Source: Terriglobia bacterium (GTDB lineage Bacteria; Acidobacteriota; Terriglobia; UBA7540). From it: 35,110 nucleotides of DNA. Within the stretch, counting starts at the first letter, position 1. The number at the start of each line of letters is the position of its first letter. A program made the position numbers and the translations under genes. The notes under the pieces were generated by a model. That model was not told the DNA's origin. It saw nothing but the letters and a program-made list of their open reading frames with translations, and searched no databases. The stretch spans positions 1-35,110 of the forward strand of contig JASHON010000048.1 of assembly GCA_030041095.1 (NCBI GenBank), written 5' to 3'. Below are positions 29,547 through 35,110 of this stretch, piece after piece.

Positions 29547-30725
29547 GTGCGCGGGAACGTTGGCGCTAGATCGTGGCTCAAATGGCTGCTCGCGGTGACG
29601 GTGGCCTTTTCGCCGGCCCTGCCACGCCTCTGCGCGCAGATGGTGATGCGCCCGCAGTCTGGAATTGCTCCCGCCCCGGCTCATCCGAAAGGGTGGTGGC
29701 CGCGTGAAGGCTCGCCCCCGCGCAGCGCGTACACAGGTCCCACGGTCTGCGCCGAATGCCACCGAACCATCTATGAAGAATGGAAAACCTCTCAGATGGC
29801 CCATGCGATCAAGCCGGCGGCAGAAAGCAAGTTTCTAATCGCTCATCCGAACATGGTCCTGAAGCGAGGGCGGTACATTTATAAAATTGAGTTGAGGCAG
29901 GGTCAAGCTCTCTATTCGGTAACCGATGGGCAACGCACGTTGTCGGCCCCTCTCGTCTGGGCATTCGGAGACGGTGTTGTCGGGCAAGCATTCGTCTTTT
30001 TCTTCCATGGCGCGTATGAAGAGGCGGAAGCGGCCTTCTATCCGAATCTTGACCGCTTGGCTGTCGTTGCCGGAGTGAACCGGGCGCCGCCGCCGTCGCT
30101 TGTGGAAGCTTTCGGAATCCCGTCGGATGCGGTCGGCGCCCGGGAATGCGTTTCTTGCCATACAACGGCGGTGGTCAGCGGCGGTCAGTTTCGGATCAGT
30201 TCCGTGATTCTAGGCGTCACGTGCGAGGCCTGCCACGGACCCGGCGCGCGGCACGTAGCGGCGATGCAAGCCGTGCAGCGGGGCGCGCCGTTCGAGGGAA
30301 GCTTCATCTTGAACCCCGCCAAGCTCGCTGCGCCCGATCTTGAAAGTTTCTGTGGCGCATGCCACCGCTCCACCGAGCTCGTGGTGAGGGAACGGCTGCA
30401 CGGGCTCGATACAGTCCATTACGAGCCGTACCGCCTGGAAATGAGCGAGTGTTGGATCATGTCGCAAAAGATCACCTGCATCACCTGCCACGATCCGCAT
30501 AAGCCCCTGGCGAGCAATCTCACGGCTTACGACGCAGCGTGTCTCTCGTGTCATTCGCATTCAGAGGCCGGATTCTCCGGAGAGGTTTGTCCGGTGGCGA
30601 CGCGTGATTGCGTGACCTGCCATATGCCGAAATGCCATCTGCCTCTTTCACCTTTCAGCATGTCCGATCATTTCATCCGCATCGTCCGGTCCGGTGACCC
30701 GTGTGGATCGTTGCATCCGTTTTAG
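29547..30725 (+). CDS. exported seven-haem c-type cytochrome
   Basis: This 392-residue protein has an N-terminal signal sequence (about 10-31) and seven CXXCH haem-c attachment motifs: 68-72, 201-205, 226-230, 269-273, 311-315, 332-336 and 355-359. 'CEACHGPGARH' is typical of cytochrome c554/octahaem-type families. Between haem 1 and haem 2 lies a 130-residue haem-free region ('FGDGVVGQAFVFFFHGAYEEAEAAFYP'). It probably transfers electrons in the periplasm; a redox enzyme role cannot be proven from sequence. The start GTG at 29547 is chosen because GGAGG lies six bases upstream. It is divergent from a TPR gene. In related Acidobacteria, from memory, such cytochrome and TPR domains are often in one protein. 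No cytochrome maturation genes are in the window. Confidence 0.92.
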   Translation: MRGNVGARSWLKWLLAVTVAFSPALPRLCAQMVMRPQSGIAPAPAHPKGWWPREGSPPRSAYTGPTVCAECHRTIYEEWKTSQMAHAIKPAAESKFLIAHPNMVLKRGRYIYKIELRQGQALYSVTDGQRTLSAPLVWAFGDGVVGQAFVFFFHGAYEEAEAAFYPNLDRLAVVAGVNRAPPPSLVEAFGIPSDAVGARECVSCHTTAVVSGGQFRISSVILGVTCEACHGPGARHVAAMQAVQRGAPFEGSFILNPAKLAAPDLESFCGACHRSTELVVRERLHGLDTVHYEPYRLEMSECWIMSQKITCITCHDPHKPLASNLTAYDAACLSCHSHSEAGFSGEVCPVATRDCVTCHMPKCHLPLSPFSMSDHFIRIVRSGDPCGSLHPF

Positions 30726-30806
30726 GCGTATGCCATCACGATCTTTCATCAATCGCGCCGCGCGAGCTACAATACAGTTCTCGAGTTGTGAAGCTCAAAG
30801 TTCGAT

Positions 30807-31127
30807 ATGAGTACATCCAGGCCTCAATCTGAGAACCCGGCCGGCCCGGCCCGGCGAGAAGAGAGAATGGAGGACGCAGTCTATCAAAGGGGTCGCATGG
30901 TCGCGCGCGTTTCAGACGCGCAAGTGGACGCTGATTCGCGCGAGATTCACTTTCGGGAGATTTACGACAGTGACGATCTCATGCTCCCCGACGAATGCGA
31001 ATTCAGGAACTACCGCATCTTGGTTCGAAAAATCGAGTACGCTGCGAGGGCAGACAGGCAATCACTCAACACCGGAAGAGTACTGAAGGAAGTTGTGGCG
31101 GAAATACTCGGGTACCGGGAGCATTAA
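30807..31127 (+). CDS. small cytoplasmic protein of unknown function
   Basis: I do not recognise a family. The 106-residue frame starts at ATG 30807. A second ATG at 30867 (giving 86 residues, 'MEDAVYQRG...') follows a purine-rich 'GAAGAGAGA' and begins where the sequence looks ordered, so it may be the true start. The product is charged, with 'REIHFREIYDSDDLMLPDECEFRNYRILVRKIEYAA' (beta-rich) and a C-terminal helix 'GRVLKEVVAEILGYREH'. No signal peptide, membrane helix or cysteine cluster. A TACAAT at 30768-30773 may be a -10 box. It is convergent with the small Cys-rich gene (17 bp apart). Confidence 0.55.
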   Translation: MSTSRPQSENPAGPARREERMEDAVYQRGRMVARVSDAQVDADSREIHFREIYDSDDLMLPDECEFRNYRILVRKIEYAARADRQSLNTGRVLKEVVAEILGYREH

Positions 31128-31144
31128 GAACCCGGTTACGAGGG

Positions 31145-31390
31145 TCAATTAACGGCCAGGCTTGGCAAGAACCGTTCGCCTTGCAGGAGGGTCAAAGCGT
31201 CAGTGATATCATCAAGGAGGCCGCGTAAGCCGTCAAAGCCGGCCGCAACCCTCTGAATAACGCCTCGCGCGCACTTCGCACAAAGACAAAATCCATGACC
31301 GTCCGCCACGTCATGTGGCCGGCAACAGGCACAGGGCCAATCCTCTCTAGAATGCACCATCAATCCACCGGGCGACATCGCGTAATCCAT
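31145..31390 (-). CDS. small Cys-rich (zinc-ribbon-like) protein
   Basis: This 81-residue protein belongs to no family I know. Cys20, Cys22, Cys23 and then Cys35, Cys37, Cys40, with His26 and His32, make a likely metal site ('CACC....H.....HGFCLCAKC'). The C-terminal half is an amphipathic helix pair (RGLLDDITDALTLLQ). The start is well supported: AGGAGG six bases before ATG 31390. A near-perfect sigma-70 promoter (31621-31648) lies 230 bp upstream on the same strand with no other gene between, so the gene has a long structured leader with two competing hairpins at the ribosome binding site. It could be a small metal-responsive or nucleic-acid-binding protein; function unknown. Confidence 0.65.
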   Translation of the reverse strand: MDYAMSPGGLMVHSREDWPCACCRPHDVADGHGFCLCAKCARGVIQRVAAGFDGLRGLLDDITDALTLLQGERFLPSLAVN

Positions 31391-31614
31391 GGCTAACCTC
31401 CTGCGTCTTGGGTCATCATGGTTAGACGCAAACGAGAGTCCAAAGTTGCTATCGGCAGTTTTGCCTAAATACTGTAGCCGATAAGAGCTGTTAAAGCCGT
31501 TCAGCCCCGGTTCTCGCCCCCCACTTCCTGACTTCGTTTATCTTGCCTGCTCAGTGATGCTTATGTCGTAATTTGGTTACCGCTGAGCTCGGACCACCCT
31601 CTATTCAAATAGTA
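31391..31614 (-). promoter_or_regulatory. structured 5' leader of the Cys-rich gene (possible riboregulator)
   Basis: Two structures are visible in plus-strand coordinates. A hairpin with 7-bp outer stem TATCGGC (31450-31456)/GCCGATA (31477-31483) has an inner CAGT/ACTG pairing. At the start site, TGCGTC (31402-31407)/GACGCA (31425-31430) and CTAACC (31393-31398)/GGTTAG (31420-31425) interleave, so they exclude each other or form a pseudoknot; the second covers part of the AGGAGG ribosome binding site. I do not recognise a known riboswitch class. A free-standing small RNA is an alternative. Confidence 0.5.
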
Positions 31615-31620
31615 AGAGTT

Positions 31621-31648
31621 ATTATACATATATTGTTTAGTGTGTCAA
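31621..31648 (-). promoter_or_regulatory. near-consensus sigma-70 promoter
   Basis: On the minus strand TTGACA (31643-31648) and TATAAT (31621-31626) are both perfect and 16 bp apart, in an unusually AT-rich stretch (about 31600-31700) of a GC-rich region. It is the best promoter match in the window and points to the leader and gene at 31614-31145. Confidence 0.8.
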
Positions 31649-31734
31649 GACAATTATTTATTAAATCCTCCGTTCTCTAGTCTGCAAGTGTAAAAATTAC
31701 AGTGACGTGAAGGCGTTGCGGGTAGCGGGCAAGC

Positions 31735-32301
31735 TTACGGCTGGTTGAGAGCGAGATTCAACGCCAGGACGTTGACGCGTGGCTCGCCCAAAAAGCCAAA
31801 TTCGCGACCCTGGATATGCGCCCGTATAAGCTCGCGAACCCGGCGCAAGCTTATGTGGCGAGCGGCGGCGACGCGAGCGGCCTGAGCGTAGGCGGATGCC
31901 GGGCTGATATCCGGATCCAGCCCGCTTGCCGATGCGGTGACGAGATCGGAAGGAATGGGACCTCTATATTGAGGATTTTGTTTGCGGAATTGCGCAATGG
32001 AGGCTTTCACGCGGTCAATCAGCGCACGGCTGGTCGGGCCGTAATTGGATCCGTTGGAGGCGCTGCCGTCATAACCCGCGCCTGCTGCCGACGGCCGGGG
32101 ATGAAAGTATTGAGGCTCGTTGAATTCCTGACCGATTAACGAAGATCCCACCACGCGGCCATCCAGGGAGATGAGACTTCCGTTCGCCTGGCCGCGGAAG
32201 AAAGCCTGGCATAGTAGCGTTACCACGCCAGGGTAGACGAGACCGATCAATACCGTGAAGAGAAGTAGCAAGCGGACTGCCGGTGCGATTTGTTTCCACA
32301 T
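31735..32301 (-). CDS. kdpC: K+-transporting ATPase subunit KdpC
   Basis: This 188-residue KdpC is the single-span accessory subunit of the KdpFABC high-affinity potassium pump. An N-terminal membrane helix (about 9-34, 'LLLLFTVLIGLVYPGVVTLLCQAFF') is followed by a periplasmic domain with family motifs 'GSLI', 'GSSLIGQEF', 'YFHPRPSAAG', 'SNGSNYGPTS', 'LVTASASGLDPDISPASAYAQAARVA' and 'EPRVNVLALNLAL'. Length matches E. coli KdpC (190). The start ATG at 32301 has GGGAG eight bases upstream; GTG at 32331 would add ten residues. It is the last gene of the kdp unit, and no kdpD/kdpE follows in the 400 bp after it. Confidence 0.95.
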   Translation of the reverse strand: MWKQIAPAVRLLLLFTVLIGLVYPGVVTLLCQAFFRGQANGSLISLDGRVVGSSLIGQEFNEPQYFHPRPSAAGAGYDGSASNGSNYGPTSRALIDRVKASIAQFRKQNPQYRGPIPSDLVTASASGLDPDISPASAYAQAARVAAARHISLRRVRELIRAHIQGREFGFLGEPRVNVLALNLALNQP

Positions 32302-32344
32302 CAGACGGCTCCCTTCTTTCTTACTTGCCACACACCCTTGTTTT

Positions 32345-34456
32345 TCATGCCAGCCTCAACCAATGCAGAATTTGGTCGATCGCCCAGATTCCGGGAAACG
32401 GAGCAATGATGCCGCCGATGCCGTAGATCATCAGATTCCGCCGCAACAGGCTGGCCGCGGCTTCTGGCCGGTAATTCACTCCGCGCAAAGCGAGCGGCAC
32501 GAGGGCGATGATAATGAGCGCGTTGAAAATGACGGCGGAGAGAACGGCGCTTTGCGGCGTGTGCAGGCGCATGATGTTCAGCTCGCCGAGCACGGGATAC
32601 GTGCTCATAAACATGGCCGGAATAATTGCAAAATATTTTGCGATGTCGTTGGCGATAGAAAAAGTAGTGAGAGCACCGCGGGTCATCAGCAACTGCTTGC
32701 CGATGGCCACGATTTCAAGAAGTTTAGTGGGATTACTATCCAGGTCCACCATGTTGCCGGCCTCTTTCGCTGCCATCGTGCCGGTGTTCATGGCCACGCC
32801 CACATCGGCTTGAGCCAGCGCGGGAGCGTCGTTGGTTCCGTCGCCCGTCATGGCAACCAAGCGCCCTCCCGCCTGCTCTTGCCGAATGTACTGAAGCTTG
32901 TCTTGCGGCGTGGCTTGCGCCAGGAAATCATCCACACCGGCTTCATTCGCAATCGCCGCCGCGGTGAGCGGATTGTCGCCGGTGATCATGACGGATCGGA
33001 TGCCCATGGCCCTCAGTTGAGCCAGGCGCTCGCGCATTCCGCCTTTCACAATGTCCTTGAGATGAACCAGGCCAAGGAGCCGGCCTCCGTCTGCAACGGC
33101 CAGCGGCGTGCCGCCGCTCCGCGAGACGCGGTCGGACGCTTCGAGGAAGTCCGGCGGCACCCGCCCGCCGTGCTCTTTCACGAACCTGAGGATGGCTTCC
33201 GTAGCGCCTTTGCGAAGAGTTCGGCCATCAAGATCGACGCCGCTCATGCGCGTGTAAGCGGAAAATGGAATGAACCGTGCGTCCTGGTGCGACATCTCGC
33301 GGCCACGAAGGTTGTACCTGGCTTTGGCGAGCACAACGATGGAGCGCCCCTCGGGTGTTTCGTCGGCGAGGCTGGAAAGCTGTGCCGCATCGGCCAACTC
33401 GTCTGCTTTGACGCCGGCTGCGGGTATAAACTCCACGGCCTGGCGGTTGCCGAGCGTAATCGTGCCGGTTTTATCCAAGAGCAGGGTATTCACATCGCCG
33501 GCGGCTTCCACGGCTTTTCCGCTCATGGCCAGCACGTTGTGCTGCATCACACGATCCATGCCTGCAATGCCGATCGCCGAGAGCAGGCCTCCAATGGTTG
33601 TGGGAATGAGGCAGACCAGGAGTGACACCAGCACAGCAATGCTCGGAATGCTTCCAGCGTGGGCGGAAGCTACGGCAAAAGCGGAAAACGGCTGCAGGGT
33701 GACGACGGCAAGCAGGAAGATGATGGTGAGCCCCGCGATCAGGATGTTGAGCGCAATCTCGTTTGGAGTTTTCTGGCGCTCCGCACCCTCCACCAGCGCG
33801 ATCATGCGATCGAGGAACGTTTCACCCGGGTTCGAGGTGATCTGGACATTGATACTGTCGGAAAGAACTTTGGTCCCGCCCGTGACGGCGCTGCGGTCGC
33901 CGCCTGACTCGCGGATCACCGGCGCGCTCTCACCGGTGATGACGGATTCGTCCACGGTGGCGATGCCTTCGATCACCTCGCCGTCTCCGGGAATGATGTC
34001 GCCGGCCTCGCACAGGACAACGTCGCCGGCTCGCAATTGCGACGCCGCCACAACTTCTGATTTCCCCTTGGACAGGACCCGCTTCGCGAGCGAGTCGGTT
34101 TTGGTCTTGCGCAGCGTATCCGCCTGCGCCTTCCCTCGCGCCTCCGCCATGGCCTCCGCAAAATTGGCAAACAGCACCGTGAACCACAGCCACAGAGCGA
34201 TCTGGATCTCAAATTCGGTTGCCGGCGCCTTGGCCACCACATCGTTCAACATCAAGAGCGTGGTGAGCGCAGCCCCGACTTCAACCACAAACATGACGGG
34301 GTTTTTGACCAGCGTCATGGGGTTCAACTTCGCAAACGACGCACGTAAAGCCCGCTTCACGATGGGCGGGTCAAACAGCGGGCGTGCCCGCATAAGTTTC
34401 TTCGGCAAAAGCGTGGTGTCATCGTTCGCCGCAGGCGGTGATGCTGCTGTCGCCAT
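32345..34456 (-). CDS. kdpB: K+-transporting P-type ATPase subunit KdpB
   Basis: This 703-residue P-type ATPase energises K+ uptake. The phosphorylation motif DKTGTIT has Asp328; the actuator motif TGES is at 174-177, where Ser177 corresponds to the regulatory Ser162 of E. coli. '[10 protein letters not shown]' and '[22 protein letters not shown]' form the P and hinge region, and seven membrane helices are evident. It is about 20 residues longer than E. coli KdpB because of its N-terminus ([20 protein letters not shown]). The start ATG at 34456 lies 18 bp after the kdpA stop, with AGGAGC ten bases upstream. The gene order kdpA-kdpB-kdpC is standard. Confidence 0.97.
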   Translation of the reverse strand: MATAASPPAANDDTTLLPKKLMRARPLFDPPIVKRALRASFAKLNPMTLVKNPVMFVVEVGAALTTLLMLNDVVAKAPATEFEIQIALWLWFTVLFANFAEAMAEARGKAQADTLRKTKTDSLAKRVLSKGKSEVVAASQLRAGDVVLCEAGDIIPGDGEVIEGIATVDESVITGESAPVIRESGGDRSAVTGGTKVLSDSINVQITSNPGETFLDRMIALVEGAERQKTPNEIALNILIAGLTIIFLLAVVTLQPFSAFAVASAHAGSIPSIAVLVSLLVCLIPTTIGGLLSAIGIAGMDRVMQHNVLAMSGKAVEAAGDVNTLLLDKTGTITLGNRQAVEFIPAAGVKADELADAAQLSSLADETPEGRSIVVLAKARYNLRGREMSHQDARFIPFSAYTRMSGVDLDGRTLRKGATEAILRFVKEHGGRVPPDFLEASDRVSRSGGTPLAVADGGRLLGLVHLKDIVKGGMRERLAQLRAMGIRSVMITGDNPLTAAAIANEAGVDDFLAQATPQDKLQYIRQEQAGGRLVAMTGDGTNDAPALAQADVGVAMNTGTMAAKEAGNMVDLDSNPTKLLEIVAIGKQLLMTRGALTTFSIANDIAKYFAIIPAMFMSTYPVLGELNIMRLHTPQSAVLSAVIFNALIIIALVPLALRGVNYRPEAAASLLRRNLMIYGIGGIIAPFPGIWAIDQILHWLRLA

Positions 34457-34474
34457 AGGTATTGCGCTCCTATG

Positions 34475-35110
34475 CTAAGAAAGCTTCCCTTGGATCATCA
34501 GGAAATGTTCCACGATCGGACCCAGCGAAAGAGCCGGGAAAAATGTGAGAGCCGCCACAATAAGAATCGTCGCCACGAGCAGCCCCACCCAAAGTCCACC
34601 ATGGGTGGGCAGCGTGCCGCTGGTTACGGGAGTTTTTTTCTTCGCCGCAAGGCTGCCCCCGACAGCCAACGCAGGAATGATGAATCCGAAACGCCCCATC
34701 AACATCGCCAGGCCCAACAGGAAGTTATACCAGGGAGTGTTGGCATTGAGCCCGGCGAAGGCGCTGCCGTTATTCTCCGAAGCGCTCGAGAACGCGTAGA
34801 GAATTTCGCTGAAGCCATGCGGCCCGGCGTTATTCACGTTCGTGACGGTGGGGCCGGGCGGGTTCCAGTAGCCGCCTTTCTTGGTGCGCGCCACGACGCT
34901 CGCGGCCGTGAAGACAAGGATCGAAAAGGCCGTCACGATGACGGCAATCATCGCCATCTTCACTTCTTTCTGCTCGATTTTCTTGCCTAAGTATTCCGGC
35001 GTTCTTCCCACCATCAGCCCGGCGATGAAAACTCCGACGATGGCGTAGAGCAGGATTCCGTAGAGGCCGGAGCCGACGCCGCCGAAGATCACTTCATCCG
35101 TCTGAAGATT
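34475..35110 (-). CDS. kdpA: K+-transporting ATPase subunit KdpA (C-terminal part, cut by window edge)
   Basis: The last 211 residues of KdpA, the K+-selective channel-like subunit, are present; the frame runs off the window at 35110 without a start. '[15 protein letters not shown]' and '[17 protein letters not shown]' are strongly conserved in the family. '[26 protein letters not shown]' contains the fourth selectivity-filter-like segment, and '[23 protein letters not shown]' and '[16 protein letters not shown]'-like C-terminal membrane segments follow. Four or five membrane helices remain. The GTG inside the frame (35092) is a shadow start, not the true one. Confidence 0.96.
   Translation of the reverse strand, partial: NLQTDEVIFGGVGSGLYGILLYAIVGVFIAGLMVGRTPEYLGKKIEQKEVKMAMIAVIVTAFSILVFTAASVVARTKKGGYWNPPGPTVTNVNNAGPHGFSEILYAFSSASENNGSAFAGLNANTPWYNFLLGLAMLMGRFGFIIPALAVGGSLAAKKKTPVTSGTLPTHGGLWVGLLVATILIVAALTFFPALSLGPIVEHFLMIQGKLS

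Noticed and set aside
32255-33625. 456-codon open frame antisense to kdpB
   Set aside because: Shadow of kdpB, which is unmistakable on the minus strand.

Overview
The window looks like chromosomal DNA of a GC-rich member of the Acidobacteriota, probably from a Terriglobia/'Solibacter'-like lineage or a metagenome-assembled relative. The main indicators are a PadR regulator paired with an 'acidobacterial duplicated orphan permease' (ADOP), a TonB-dependent receptor with an N-terminal carboxypeptidase-regulatory domain and about 1,180 residues, a YpdA-type reductase, a multihaem cytochrome beside a TPR protein, a 'SHGPKTPRGK...NALKHGL' protein, and many dispersed 'TGTCAT..TGAGCGAAGCGAA' intergenic repeats. 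This assignment comes from gene content and repeat style; no rRNA or other phylogenetic marker was compared.

Layout. 1-949 is a repeat-rich stretch without genes (palindromic elements, one module present twice). 950-2584 holds a cold-shock protein and a zinc-free MDR oxidoreductase, both on the minus strand. 3283-6300 is the padR-ADOP pair. 6301-9403 is a second repeat-rich zone with two heptanucleotide arrays, palindromes and one 535-residue protein of a family I know only as hypothetical. 9579-11064 encodes two exported paralogues with glycine-zipper tails.

11116-18413 is a compact minus-strand housekeeping block: polA, miaB, a DUF151 bifunctional nuclease gene, parA, parB and a ypdA-like gene. 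19276-21907 is trpS-scpA-scpB, so chromosome partition (ParAB) and condensation (ScpAB) genes lie close together. Two small exported proteins flank this block (18583-19173 and 22182-22577).

22968-28125 is a TonB-dependent receptor divergent from a XylR-like (sugar-binding domain plus AraC HTH) regulator, with a long dyad between them: probably a nutrient-uptake locus with its own regulator. 28288-30725 is a TPR protein divergent from a seven-haem cytochrome, apparently sharing one palindromic -10 element. 30807-31390 holds two small unknown proteins. The minus-strand one is Cys-rich, has a near-consensus sigma-70 promoter about 220 nt upstream, and has a leader with competing hairpins. 31735-35110 is kdpC-kdpB-kdpA (high-affinity K+ ATPase), with kdpA cut by the window edge.

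The most novel-looking items are: (i) intergenic hairpins whose stems differ completely while their architecture is constant, (ii) TGAYNNC heptamer arrays, one ending 20 bp before the NALKHGL gene, (iii) the structured leader of the small Cys-rich gene, (iv) the dyad between receptor and regulator, and (v) DNA polymerase I with a degenerate proofreading domain, Tyr at the ddNTP-selectivity position and an insertion in the helix-hairpin-helix loop of its 5' nuclease.
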